Source: Desulfatibacillum aliphaticivorans DSM 15576 (GTDB lineage Bacteria > Desulfobacterota > Desulfobacteria > Desulfobacterales > Desulfatibacillaceae). Taken from it: a DNA stretch of 64,000 nt. The position numbers were made by a program, and so were the translations under genes. The notes beneath the pieces are model-generated. The model was not told where the DNA came from, ran no database searches, and was given only the letters and a program-made list of their open reading frames with translations. Positions within the stretch are counted from its first letter, which is position 1; every line of letters begins with the position of its first letter. This document shows positions 8,118 through 16,216 of this stretch, in pieces. The stretch covers positions 186,001 through 250,000 of the forward strand of contig NZ_AUCT01000002.1 of NCBI RefSeq assembly GCF_000429905.1, written 5' to 3'.

Positions 8118-8150
8118 GCAAGGGGGCCATGCGGCCCCCTTGCTCATTTC
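8118..8150 (+). terminator. Terminator after DEAD-box helicase gene
   Basis: A perfect 11-bp stem, GCAAGGGGGCC (8118-8128) with GGCCCCCTTGC (8133-8143), has an ATGC loop and is followed by TCATTTC. An A5 run before the stem may let it also stop transcription arriving on the other strand. Confidence 0.8.
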
Positions 8151-8182
8151 AGGCAATCCACCCTGCGTCATACTTTCAGAGA

Positions 8183-9220
8183 CTAGTTGCGGCCTTTTCG
8201 TGCGACGATCACGTCCATGGGCCCATGGGCCGCAATGGTTAGGTCTGCGACCATGGAGCTTTGAGTGGAAATAAATCCCGCCTTGATCATGGCGTCCGCC
8301 AAAAAACCCCGGTCAAAAGACATGTCCATGCCCTGCAGCGCCGTAGACAGCCAGGTTATCACGGATTGCGCCGGCGCCGTCTTTTCCTCGTTCAAACCGT
8401 CCGAAGTGACCAGCAGGACTCCGCCCGGATTAAGGGCCTTATAAATCTTGGCCATGAGCTCGTCCATTCTGTCCCGATAAAAATTCAGGGTGTAATTGGC
8501 CATGATAAAATCAAAGCCCTCGCCCATGGGGTCCTCCATGTAATCCCCGGAGAGAGTCTTTATCCGGGATTCCATGCCGTACTCGGCAATCAGCTCTTCA
8601 GCCACCCGGCAAACGGCTGGCTGCTCCATGATGGTGCACTTGAGAGACGGGTGGGAAGCCAACACGGCGACCGCGATCATTCCCGGCCCGCCGCCCAAAT
8701 CCAGCATATTGGAGAATGAACTGAATTCAGCCAAAGCCGAAACATGCCCCGCAATTATCTGAGCGCGGCCCGCCCGGGCGTTATTGATGCTCAACCGGGC
8801 GCCCTGCTCCCAAATTTCCTCCCGGCCTGCATTCGCGGCCGGCGGAGGACCGTCGCAAATAAGATTTATCATGCCTCCGTTCATCATGGGCTTTGTCCAT
8901 CTTTCCATAAAAAGAAGCATGGGGCCGATGCACTGCTCGCTGGCCGGGTCGAGATACGCCCTGGCCATGGGCGTCATTTCAAACACGCCTTTGCACTTTG
9001 TCAAGCATCCCATGGCGGTTAGGGAATTCAGCATAAATTCCGTGTTTTCCGGTTGCGTTCCAAGCCTTTCAGCCAACGTCCCGGCCGTCAAGGGCTCGTC
9101 AAATTGATTGAACACGCCCAATTCCAGGGCCGCCTTGATCAATTCCCATTTGACGGCCTCATAGGGAAGCAGGGACAAACCATTGTCGCCCGGTCCTTTC
9201 GGCGGAAGCATTTTTTTCAT
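8183..9220 (-). CDS. O-methyltransferase-family (winged-helix plus SAM domain) protein
   Basis: A 345-residue protein with the two-domain layout of plant/bacterial O-methyltransferase family 2. An N-terminal helical and winged-helix dimerisation region (about 15-105; LAERLGTQPENTEFMLNSLT) is followed by a Rossmann SAM domain with MLDLGGGPGMIAV (near 180) and ALNPGGVLLV. The family also includes methyltransferases acting on hydroxylated aromatic or tetrapyrrole-like substrates. The usual catalytic His is not obvious, so the acceptor is uncertain. ATG 9220 was chosen because AAAGGAG lies 9 bases upstream; an in-frame codon at 9274 has no Shine-Dalgarno and would nearly touch the TetR stop. It probably forms an operon with the upstream TetR gene. 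Confidence 0.8.
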   Translation of the reverse strand: MKKMLPPKGPGDNGLSLLPYEAVKWELIKAALELGVFNQFDEPLTAGTLAERLGTQPENTEFMLNSLTAMGCLTKCKGVFEMTPMARAYLDPASEQCIGPMLLFMERWTKPMMNGGMINLICDGPPPAANAGREEIWEQGARLSINNARAGRAQIIAGHVSALAEFSSFSNMLDLGGGPGMIAVAVLASHPSLKCTIMEQPAVCRVAEELIAEYGMESRIKTLSGDYMEDPMGEGFDFIMANYTLNFYRDRMDELMAKIYKALNPGGVLLVTSDGLNEEKTAPAQSVITWLSTALQGMDMSFDRGFLADAMIKAGFISTQSSMVADLTIAAHGPMDVIVARKGRN

Positions 9221-9277
9221 ACTCTCAATCTCCTTTGAACCTTTGTCATCCCCGAATGCATTTTTTATCCTCACGGC

Positions 9278-9907
9278 TTATTCCAAATCTCCTGGACCAG
9301 GCGACAGCCCGCGTAAAACAAACCCGGTCAACTCGTTTAAAAAACGGGCGTCCGCTTCGCCCCCCCGCCCCTGATTTTCTTCATGGCGTAAAAAATGGTC
9401 GTGATACTCCCACCAAACATGGGCGGACCCGGTTATAAAAGAAAATATGTTCATGGGAGTCAGGTCCGTCCGGATTTCGCCCCGCGCCTGGGCTTGCAGG
9501 AAATACTCCTCGTACATGTGGTGCCACTCGTCCTCGCCGGGCCAGGGGTCCTGCTCTCCAGCCAGGTTGTCCCATTTGGAAAGCCGCAGCATAGAGGGGT
9601 TATCCCTGTAAAAAGCGAACATGGCCTCCACGAACTCCCGCAGGAACTCCGAGGCCGGAATGCCGACGTCAAGGACGGGGCGTTTCGACCCTGCATACCT
9701 GTCCACAATGGCGGCCTTCACCGCTTTATAAACCCCGTCCTTGCTCTTAAAATGAAACATGATCAAAGGCCCGGACACCCCTGCCTTTTGCGAGATCTCC
9801 CGAACGGACGTCCCGGCGAAGCCTTTTTCCGCAAACAGCTTTTCCGCAGCTTCCAGGATAACCGCCTTGGTGGCCTCTGCGTTGCGCGTTTGTTTTTCCT
9901 TGGACAA
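9278..9907 (-). CDS. TetR/AcrR-family transcriptional regulator
   Basis: A 209-residue regulator. The N-terminal helix-turn-helix is clear (residues ~12-58: AVILEAAEKLFAEKGFAGTS, VREISQKAGVSGPLIMFHFK). The variable C-terminal ligand domain carries a W-W-E-Y-H-D-H-F-L segment typical of TetR_C regulators of fatty-acid or aromatic genes. The start is TTG 9907 with AAGGAG about 8 bases upstream; no nearby ATG would keep the HTH. The methyltransferase gene follows 57 bases after its stop on the same strand, so it probably represses itself and that gene through the palindromic site at 9931-9956. Confidence 0.9.
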   Translation of the reverse strand: MSKEKQTRNAEATKAVILEAAEKLFAEKGFAGTSVREISQKAGVSGPLIMFHFKSKDGVYKAVKAAIVDRYAGSKRPVLDVGIPASEFLREFVEAMFAFYRDNPSMLRLSKWDNLAGEQDPWPGEDEWHHMYEEYFLQAQARGEIRTDLTPMNIFSFITGSAHVWWEYHDHFLRHEENQGRGGEADARFLNELTGFVLRGLSPGPGDLE

Positions 9908-9930
9908 GCCTCTATTCTCCTTTTGAATTA

Positions 9931-9956
9931 ATTTACTAAACGTTCAATAAGTAAAT
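9931..9956 (-). promoter_or_regulatory. Candidate TetR operator
   Basis: The inverted repeat ATTTACT (9931-9937) and AGTAAAT (9950-9956) flanks an AACGTT core (9939-9944), 24 bases upstream of the TetR start. A second, offset pseudo-palindrome, ACTAAACGTTCAAT (9935-9948), is also possible. Autoregulation is inferred from position. Confidence 0.5.
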
Positions 9957-10012
9957 GATCCGCCGATGTCAAGCATTATTCCGCACGACAACAAAGCCCC
10001 GGACGACAACAA

Positions 10013-10040
10013 AAAACCCCGCCGGAAAAAGCGGGGTTTT
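10013..10040 (-). terminator. Terminator of enolase-superfamily gene
   Basis: AAAACCCCGC (10013-10022) pairs with GCGGGGTTTT (10031-10040) over an 8-base loop. Read on the minus strand, the stem ends in TTTTTTGTTG, so it terminates the transcript of the enolase-superfamily gene, whose stop is at 10087. Confidence 0.8.
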
Positions 10041-10086
10041 GCCTATATTTACAGAGAGATATATTAGTTTAACTTTGAGCAAGGAA

Positions 10087-11334
10087 TCAGCTTTGGTCCA
10101 TCCTCTTTTTACGGGCCTTGTCCACCTCCAGGGAAACCTTAATTCCCCGATTTTTAATGGAATACCAAACCAGGCGTTTCTTATCCATGACGAAAAACCT
10201 GCGGCCGTACTTTTTCAGGGCCTTTTCGTTGATGTTGAAGCCCAGGCCCGGCAACGCGGGAGTCTGGAGCGAGCCCGACTGGTGGGTGAAAGGCGTCTCC
10301 AGGATGCCGTCCCTGGCCTCAATGACCCAGCCGGGAGGCGCGTAGGGATATTCCAGGGCCTTTTTCTCGGCAAAGCCGCTGGCGGCCATGAGTTGCAGGT
10401 TGATGGCAAAGCCGATGCCGTTGGTCCAGGTGTGGGGGCTGTATAAAAGGCCGTGCTCCTTGCACAGTTGGGCGACTTTAAAGGTTTGGGCGATGCCGCC
10501 GGTAAAGCAGGCGTCGGGCTGGAATATGTCCAGACAATGCCTTTTGATCATCATGGCCAGTTCAGGCAGGCCCGATGAATTAAGCTCTCCGCCGGAAATA
10601 GGAACCTTACTGTAGGCGGTCAACTCGGCCAGGTCGTCGTAGGCGTCCATGGGCAGGGGCTCTTCGATCCAGGCCAGCCCGGCGTCGGCGCAGGCGTCGG
10701 CGAAGTATTTGGCCCGCTGCATGTCCCAAAGGGGCGCTGCGCCCACGACGGTCACGCGCCAGCCCTGGTTGGCGTCTACGCCTATGGCCATTTTATCGCC
10801 CATGGCCTTGGCCGTTTCCGTAACCTGACGGATATCCATGTCCGGATCAAAATCATGGACGCGCAGCTTGACGGTGCGAAATCCTTCTTCGTACCTGGCC
10901 TGGACTTCCTCGATGCGCTCCTCCGGGCCTTTCACCTCGCCGGTGGAGGCGTAAAGGTCCACCTTGCAGGCTTTGCCGCCCAAAAGCTCGTAAACCGGCT
11001 TACCCTGCTTTTTGCCCAGGATGTCCCAGAAGGCCGGTTCGATCCATCCCTGGCGCTGCCCCACGTAGCCCACCTCCCGGACCCGCTGATTAATCAGGTC
11101 AATGTCCGTGGCTTCCTCGCCGAGCAAATACGGTCCCAGCACCTCTCCAAGACCGGCCCGCTCCCGGCCCATGGCCGTGCAGGCGCTGTATCCGGTGATG
11201 CCGTCGTCGGTAGTCACTTTAATCAGATCAAAGCGGTTTTCCGTTTGGGGGAGGCCTGGAATCCAGCTTGGATAAAAGGGCGCCGGCAAGGGGAGGGCCA
11301 CGTGATAAAGCTCTATCCGCGCAATTTTGCTCAT
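10087..11334 (-). CDS. Enolase-superfamily enzyme (mandelate racemase/muconate lactonizing type)
   Basis: A 415-residue protein with the two-domain MR/MLE layout. An N-terminal capping domain is followed by a barrel with the expected metal ligands: D in GVDANQGW, E in WIEEPLPMD and E in ISGGELNSS. A K-L-R end (TVKLRVHD) sits at the second strand where the K-x-K/R base pair lies, and PHTWTNGIG holds the catalytic-His position of mandelate-racemase-like members. It should abstract a proton alpha to a carboxylate, as a dehydratase or epimerase; the substrate is unknown. ATG 11334 has AAGGAG upstream and overlaps the stop of the SpoIIE phosphatase gene (ATGA), so the two are translationally coupled. 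The C-terminal ~35 residues are basic and unusual. Confidence 0.85.
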   Translation of the reverse strand: MSKIARIELYHVALPLPAPFYPSWIPGLPQTENRFDLIKVTTDDGITGYSACTAMGRERAGLGEVLGPYLLGEEATDIDLINQRVREVGYVGQRQGWIEPAFWDILGKKQGKPVYELLGGKACKVDLYASTGEVKGPEERIEEVQARYEEGFRTVKLRVHDFDPDMDIRQVTETAKAMGDKMAIGVDANQGWRVTVVGAAPLWDMQRAKYFADACADAGLAWIEEPLPMDAYDDLAELTAYSKVPISGGELNSSGLPELAMMIKRHCLDIFQPDACFTGGIAQTFKVAQLCKEHGLLYSPHTWTNGIGFAINLQLMAASGFAEKKALEYPYAPPGWVIEARDGILETPFTHQSGSLQTPALPGLGFNINEKALKKYGRRFFVMDKKRLVWYSIKNRGIKVSLEVDKARKKRMDQS

Positions 11335-13061
11335 GTTTTTCTCCTTAGACATATCATGGTGATGTCATCGAACTGGGGCTCTTCGGCCATGTGTTTAAAC
11401 AGCGCCTTATCCACGGATAAAACCAGGCCGTGGGCCGAATCCTGGGCGCCTTCCACCAGAGACAGGATGCGCTTACGGGAAAAAGCCTTTCCTTCCGGGC
11501 TGCGGGCGTCCAGCACGCCGTCAGTGTATCCATAAAGCAGGTCGCCGGCTTCCATCGTAACGGCGCCATGGCCGAACTCAATGCCTTCCCGCAGACCTGC
11601 TGCCGGCCCGGTGGGGTTCAAGAGCTCCTGCGATCCGTCTTTTCTCGCCAGGATCGGGGGTTCGTGGCCGGCATTCACATAATCCAGCGTGCCGCCGGCC
11701 GGGTCCAAGACGCCCAAAAACACGGTGGCGAACATGCCCTGCTCTCCGTGCACGGCCGCTATATAGTCATTGGTGTGGGAAACAGCGTACAAGGCGTTTT
11801 GCACCGGACCGTCATGGCAATGCCCGTCGTCGCAGGCCTCGCCCAACTGCAGGGTGTACACACGCAAAAGGCTTCTGAACAAAGCCATGAACAAGGCCGA
11901 GCCAACCCCTTTGTCGCAGACATCGGCAATGACAAAGGCCACGCCGCCTCCAGGCAGCTTAAAGACGTCGTAAAAATCCCCCGCCACCTGCCTCGCCGGA
12001 TGAAAATCCGCGTCAATCTCCCAGCCGGAAACCTCGGGGATGTCCTTGGGAAGAAAATCCTGTTGAATTTTGCGTCCCTGCTCCATCTCCAATTCCATGA
12101 TCTTCATGCGCTCCTTATCCCTTAGAACGCCGATCATGTTGTTGAAACTTTCGGACACGGTCCCCAATTCGTCATTGGAAACCAAAGGCGCCCTCACGTT
12201 ATAATCTCCGGCCTCCACCTTTCTGATAGCCCTTTCCAAATTCGCCAGGGGAACGACAATGCTTCTGGCCGCCATGCGGGCTACAATTAACGTGGCGATG
12301 GTGCATCCAACCAGCAGAAAAGAAATGACAGCCAACTGGGAGTGCAGCAGGGACTCCGGGTTCTGCGCCAGCATGAGCCGGGTTTTGTTGTACACCACGA
12401 CGGACAACATCAGGATGGGAAGCACCCCGGTCACAATCAGGGAGATGATAATTCTCGTCCCCATGGTCATACGCCAGGCGCCTTTTACTCCGGTAATTTT
12501 GTCGTTAGGGAACAATTTCGGCCATAGTTCCCGGCTGAAAAGCTCCATGTTAAAATAGACCAGACTCGTGGTTATAACTCCGGAAAACAATATCCCCAGG
12601 AACATGCGATACGGCAAACGCGGATCGCCGGAGATATTTTCAAGAAAGGGTATCATCACGGGGAAAACCAGGGAGGCGGCCAGCCAGTTCCAAATGGTGG
12701 CCAGAGCGGATAAATAGGGAAGATTGATGACTTTTCTTTTGGCGATCTCCTTGATCCCAGGAGCCTCCTGCATCTGTCCGTTCAGGACGTCCATATACCC
12801 CACAACATCGCGGAACCATCTGCGAACGGCAAGCCCGGTAATCAGGGTTTGAAAGAGAAAAATCCCCGCCGATCCATAGAAAATCCCGCTTAAATTGTCT
12901 GCGACGGTGATTGAGTCGAAAAACACAAAATATAAGACGCAAAGCGCCATGCCCACAAAATTTCCGCCGACCGTTCTGCGGCGGAAGGACCTCAGCACAA
13001 ACATTTTGCTGAAGGACTCTGCACCGCTTTGACTATTTTGTGTATCGTCCAAGTCTTTCAC
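11331..13061 (-). CDS. Membrane HAMP-SpoIIE (PP2C-type) Ser/Thr phosphatase
   Basis: A 576-residue protein. The N-terminal half holds about six membrane segments (from FVGMALCVLYFVFF to AVISFLLVGCTIATLIVA). A HAMP linker follows (near 265-315; RSIVVPLANLERAIRKVEAG), then a PP2C/SpoIIE domain (about 345-575) with VAGDFYDVF, VIADVCDKGVGSALFMALF, YTDGVLDA and FDDITMI carrying the acidic metal ligands. It resembles RsbU-type phosphatases that dephosphorylate anti-sigma-factor antagonists in response to a membrane signal. No STAS or RsbW partner lies nearby. The start is GTG 13061 with GGAAGAG upstream. Its stop overlaps the start of the enolase-superfamily gene by 4 bases. Confidence 0.9.
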   Translation of the reverse strand: MKDLDDTQNSQSGAESFSKMFVLRSFRRRTVGGNFVGMALCVLYFVFFDSITVADNLSGIFYGSAGIFLFQTLITGLAVRRWFRDVVGYMDVLNGQMQEAPGIKEIAKRKVINLPYLSALATIWNWLAASLVFPVMIPFLENISGDPRLPYRMFLGILFSGVITTSLVYFNMELFSRELWPKLFPNDKITGVKGAWRMTMGTRIIISLIVTGVLPILMLSVVVYNKTRLMLAQNPESLLHSQLAVISFLLVGCTIATLIVARMAARSIVVPLANLERAIRKVEAGDYNVRAPLVSNDELGTVSESFNNMIGVLRDKERMKIMELEMEQGRKIQQDFLPKDIPEVSGWEIDADFHPARQVAGDFYDVFKLPGGGVAFVIADVCDKGVGSALFMALFRSLLRVYTLQLGEACDDGHCHDGPVQNALYAVSHTNDYIAAVHGEQGMFATVFLGVLDPAGGTLDYVNAGHEPPILARKDGSQELLNPTGPAAGLREGIEFGHGAVTMEAGDLLYGYTDGVLDARSPEGKAFSRKRILSLVEGAQDSAHGLVLSVDKALFKHMAEEPQFDDITMICLRRKT

Positions 13062-13142
13062 TGCTCTTCCCCGCTATCTGAACCAAAAGCCGGACGCTGC
13101 ACAGCGCCGCGCCCCCGCCGCATTTTGGCAAGGTATAGCTAT

Positions 13143-14942
13143 TTATGCAGAATGTCTACGACTTCGATTATTTTGACCCATGAAACACTCCCATATTAAC
13201 AGGAGAAGGGCCGCTATGCCAACCCCTGCCGCGATCCAAATTCCTTTGGGTCGAAAGATTAACAAAACGTCCCTTTGCCCCGGCTCCGTAACATGGACGC
13301 CAAGCAGGCCTTGCACGTCTACAACCCACCCCCAGGACGACGACCAGCCCGGATCGTAATTCTGGTTGATTACGCAAAGCCCCGGCGTCTGCATATCAAC
13401 ATGAACCCTTATCCGGTTATAACTCGCGTCAAGGAGCCTGACTTCGCCCCGGCCTGAAGCCAGCCAGGCTTCCCCGCGGTAGCTGTGCAAATATTCTTCA
13501 GGGCCGCCGGCTCCCAACTCCAACCGGGATGGTACGGCGTTCGTGGGAATTTGAATGCTTGAATGCCACTTGATCACCCCCGTATTTTCCATAAGGTTTA
13601 TATACAAAGGGCCATAGAGCACTTGGCTGAAACCCGCCCGCTGCCCCGCCTCCGGAGGATCATGAAAAAAAGTCAGCGGTATGATCAGCCGGTTGGCCGC
13701 CAGGGGATAAACCGCCGCAAAGGCCATAAAAAGGGCCAAAGCTAACTTACCATTTCGGTGCTTCATTCGGTTGAACAAGGTGTGAAAAAAGCCTCCGAAA
13801 CCTATACAGATAAAGAATAAGATAAAAAAATTAAAGTACTTGACCGTATTATACATGGCCCCAAACACAGGCAAGCGGGACAAAGGCGCGAAAAGGTCAA
13901 AGGGCAAGTATAAGCTAAAGCTGACGGCGATGGACAACCCCAGCAGGACCGCAACGCCTATATAGCGCCGAAAGGACAGCAGGGGGGACAGGCAGGCCAG
14001 AGCCAGGGCAAGCCCCCCGCACCCGATATACTCCGGCCCCACAAGATTCGGCCCGACTCCGCCCGAGGCTTTGGCAATCTCAATAAAAGGGCGCGTTTTG
14101 ATGAAACCTTCCCAAAAAGCGGCGATTCCCTGGAACGGATTAAGCGCCGGCATGGCTTCCTGGGCGGGCTTGAATATCTGGTAGTCCACAGCCCTGGGAT
14201 TGACGGCCAGCAGGCCGGTCAGGAGATAAAACTTAACCGCTCCGACCAAACAGGCGAAAACCGCGGCCAGGATTAGATTTTTTAAGGCCAGGCCCCCGCT
14301 TAAGCCTGCGTCATCCGGCTTTGGCAAGGCTTTGCCGAAGAGCCAGAGCAGCCCCAAAAAGAGTAAAGTCACTGGAAAGACAAAGTTCGCCTCCGCCAAC
14401 AGCAAATACAGCAACAGCACAGCGGCGAAAAAGTATCTTTTGTCCCTTCCGGCGCCGGCCAGGCAAAAGGCGATTATGGGAAAGAGGTAATAAAAGGTCT
14501 CCCAGTAGTTTCCCCCAAAGAGGCGGGCCGGCAGCCACCCGGATACGGCGTACAAGGCGGTCGCGCTAAACACGCCCCACCGGTTGAAACCGAGGCTCCG
14601 CCGCGTATACAAAGCCATTCCGGCCGTCCCGGCAAGAAATATCAAAAAGACGTTAATGCGGCACCCAAGGATTTCTCCGGCCGCGAGTATAATGGGGAAC
14701 AAAGGGGAAAAGGAAGGGTCGTGCGGGTGGGCCGCCAAAGGAAACCCGCCGTTCACATACGGGCTCCAGAACCCGGGTTCGCCCTGATCCAGCACGGCGT
14801 CCCGGGCCGCCTTATGGTGAAAATACAACTGCCGCCAGTCCCCGTTGGAAAAATCCGCCGTCTTGCCGGGGCGAAAAAACAGGGGGACAGCCATAATAAG
14901 GCACGCCAAAACCACCAGCGCAGCCATTATGCGGTTTTGCAT
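13143..14942 (-). CDS. Large polytopic membrane protein (YfhO/glycosyltransferase-like)
   Basis: A protein of about 599 residues with around 12-13 hydrophobic segments, starting with IMAALVVLACLIMAVPLFF and ending with a final helix before a basic tail. The first periplasmic loop has acidic and aromatic residues (GDWRQLYFHHKAARD, PYVNGGFPLAAHPHDPSFSP), a layout typical of GT-C/YfhO-type membrane proteins that use lipid-linked sugars. A soluble beta-rich domain lies before the last helix. The start is uncertain. ATG 14942 avoids the small gene at 14968-15198; the longer frame from 15083 would overlap that gene and reads as low-complexity sequence. No substrate can be inferred. Confidence 0.65.
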   Translation of the reverse strand: MQNRIMAALVVLACLIMAVPLFFRPGKTADFSNGDWRQLYFHHKAARDAVLDQGEPGFWSPYVNGGFPLAAHPHDPSFSPLFPIILAAGEILGCRINVFLIFLAGTAGMALYTRRSLGFNRWGVFSATALYAVSGWLPARLFGGNYWETFYYLFPIIAFCLAGAGRDKRYFFAAVLLLYLLLAEANFVFPVTLLFLGLLWLFGKALPKPDDAGLSGGLALKNLILAAVFACLVGAVKFYLLTGLLAVNPRAVDYQIFKPAQEAMPALNPFQGIAAFWEGFIKTRPFIEIAKASGGVGPNLVGPEYIGCGGLALALACLSPLLSFRRYIGVAVLLGLSIAVSFSLYLPFDLFAPLSRLPVFGAMYNTVKYFNFFILFFICIGFGGFFHTLFNRMKHRNGKLALALFMAFAAVYPLAANRLIIPLTFFHDPPEAGQRAGFSQVLYGPLYINLMENTGVIKWHSSIQIPTNAVPSRLELGAGGPEEYLHSYRGEAWLASGRGEVRLLDASYNRIRVHVDMQTPGLCVINQNYDPGWSSSWGWVVDVQGLLGVHVTEPGQRDVLLIFRPKGIWIAAGVGIAALLLLIWECFMGQNNRSRRHSA

Positions 14943-14967
14943 CCGCCTGCTTGGAATGAATCCCGGA

Positions 14968-15198
14968 TCAGTCAGATTTATTTTCCCATTTGAACTGGAA
15001 TTCCACCTCTTCCGAGTTTCCTTCCCGCTCATGCTCAATGTTGAAAACCGCGCCCGCCGGCACGTTGACTCGCTCCCCGGCAATCTGAATGCGGAAAGGC
15101 TTGCCGCTCTCCAGGCAATCCGCCAGGCGCCTGAGCTTTTCCACCGTCTGCTTGACGGAATACTCTTTAACGACGTCGCGTTCTTTCTTGGCTGCCAT
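14968..15198 (-). CDS. Amphi-Trp domain protein
   Basis: A 76-residue protein of the small amphi-Trp domain family. It has an N-terminal basic segment, a helix (SVKQTVEKLRRLADCLES), a strand pair (FRIQIAGERVNVPAGAVFNI) and the closing VEFQFKW motif whose alternating hydrophobic and Trp residues name the family. Function is unknown; relatives are found in archaea and anaerobic bacteria. The start is ATG 15198 with AAGGAG 8 bases upstream. It precedes the polytopic membrane protein on the same strand. Confidence 0.75.
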   Translation of the reverse strand: MAAKKERDVVKEYSVKQTVEKLRRLADCLESGKPFRIQIAGERVNVPAGAVFNIEHEREGNSEEVEFQFKWENKSD

Positions 15199-15399
15199 AA
15201 TTATCGCTCCTTTTAATTCGTCGGGCGCTCAAAATAGCATATTCGCCCAACCGATACAAGACTGAGGCGTTTGGCGGGCGTCCCTGAAAACGCACAGCGG
15301 CCTTCCCTAATGGAAAGATTTTTGCATAAAAATCCGAAAGCTCAGCTTTGCCTGACCGTCCTGAATTCACGCAAAATTTCACGATCGCGCCAAAAAAAG

Positions 15400-15413
15400 A
15401 ACGATCGCTCGTT
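15400..15413 (+). promoter_or_regulatory. Candidate TetR operator of acyl-CoA operon
   Basis: AACGATCGCTCGTT is palindromic except for two positions (AACGAnCGnTCGTT). It lies 6 bases upstream of a near-consensus -35 box. A partial copy, ACGATCG, lies at 15381-15387. The TetR-family regulator encoded at 17510 in the same operon is the obvious candidate ligand, by inference. Confidence 0.6.
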
Positions 15414-15419
15414 TTTTTA

Positions 15420-15448
15420 TTGACACCCGAATCAATATGCTTGATAAT
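15420..15448 (+). promoter_or_regulatory. Strong sigma-70-type promoter of acyl-CoA operon
   Basis: A perfect -35 TTGACA (15420-15425), 17 bases, then GATAAT (15443-15448). It is the best promoter in the window. Transcription would begin near 15455, 48 bases before the first gene. The short leader contains a 7-bp hairpin (TTCGGGC 15459-15465 with GCCCGAA 15472-15478). Confidence 0.7.
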
Positions 15449-15502
15449 TGCCCCAACATTCGGGCGGACCAGCCCGAACAACCTCAAGGAATGATATTGC
15501 CA

Positions 15503-16201
15503 ATGAGCCGTTTATACATGGTGCGCCACGGACAAGCCTCTTTCGGGACGCCGAATTACGACAGATTGTCCCCCACAGGGCAAGAGCAGTCAAAGAACCT
15601 GGCCAGGCATCTCATTGACAAGCAATCCAAGTTTCATGCGGTGTACACGGGAAACATGCTGCGTCATCAGCAGACCGCCCAGCCCCTGGTGGATGAGGGC
15701 GGCCTTGAGGGCCTGTGCCCAGGCGATTTTGTGGTGAACGGGGCTTTTGACGAATACGACGCAACCACCGTGTGGACCATCCAGATTGAGGAGATGATCC
15801 GGGAGAAGCCTTCCATCGCCCAGGAGTTAAACAGGCTTCCGGACGACCGCGAGATGTTTGAAAGGCTTTTCCGCCAGGCCATGCTCAGATGGGTGAGCGG
15901 GGAGCAGGACGAGGAAAAAGGCCCCACCTGGCAAGCCTTTTCCAGCAGGGTCGCCAAAGGCGTGAAAGAAGTAATGGAAACCCACGGGGACGGCGAGAAC
16001 GTGATAGTTTTCTCCTCGGCCGGCCCGGTTTCAGCCGCCCTGCAGTTCGTCCTGGACCTGGATTACACCAAAGCCATGGAACTGGCATTCGCCACGTTGA
16101 ACGCATCCGTTACTGTTTTTGAATTTAACAGGAATCACATAACGCTCCAAGGGTATAATAATGTGTCGTACCTGGACGAGTCACTCATTACCGATCGATA
16201 A
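15503..16201 (+). CDS. Histidine-phosphatase-superfamily protein lacking the second catalytic His
   Basis: A 232-residue protein of the phosphoglycerate-mutase fold. It has the phospho-acceptor motif YMVRHGQASFG, the second arginine block GNMLRHQQTAQPL and an acidic residue in GAFDEYDAT. The second catalytic His, normally in V-S-H-G-G, is replaced: VIVFSSAGPVSAAL aligns with Ser at that place. Activity may be altered or lost (inference). I prefer ATG 15503, which matches the family N-terminus; AAGGA lies 12 bases before it and almost touches an in-frame ATG at 15491. It is the first gene of the operon and is followed after 15 bases by the acyl-CoA dehydrogenase. Confidence 0.85.
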   Translation: MSRLYMVRHGQASFGTPNYDRLSPTGQEQSKNLARHLIDKQSKFHAVYTGNMLRHQQTAQPLVDEGGLEGLCPGDFVVNGAFDEYDATTVWTIQIEEMIREKPSIAQELNRLPDDREMFERLFRQAMLRWVSGEQDEEKGPTWQAFSSRVAKGVKEVMETHGDGENVIVFSSAGPVSAALQFVLDLDYTKAMELAFATLNASVTVFEFNRNHITLQGYNNVSYLDESLITDR

Positions 16202-16216
16202 ACCAAGGAGGACTGC

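Noticed and set aside
12259..12558. Open frame (+) antisense to the SpoIIE phosphatase
   Set aside because: Shadow of the membrane-helix region on the minus strand, without Shine-Dalgarno or family match.
14943..15083. N-terminal extension of the polytopic membrane protein
   Set aside because: Overlaps the amphi-Trp gene in another frame and reads as low-complexity Ser/Arg sequence.
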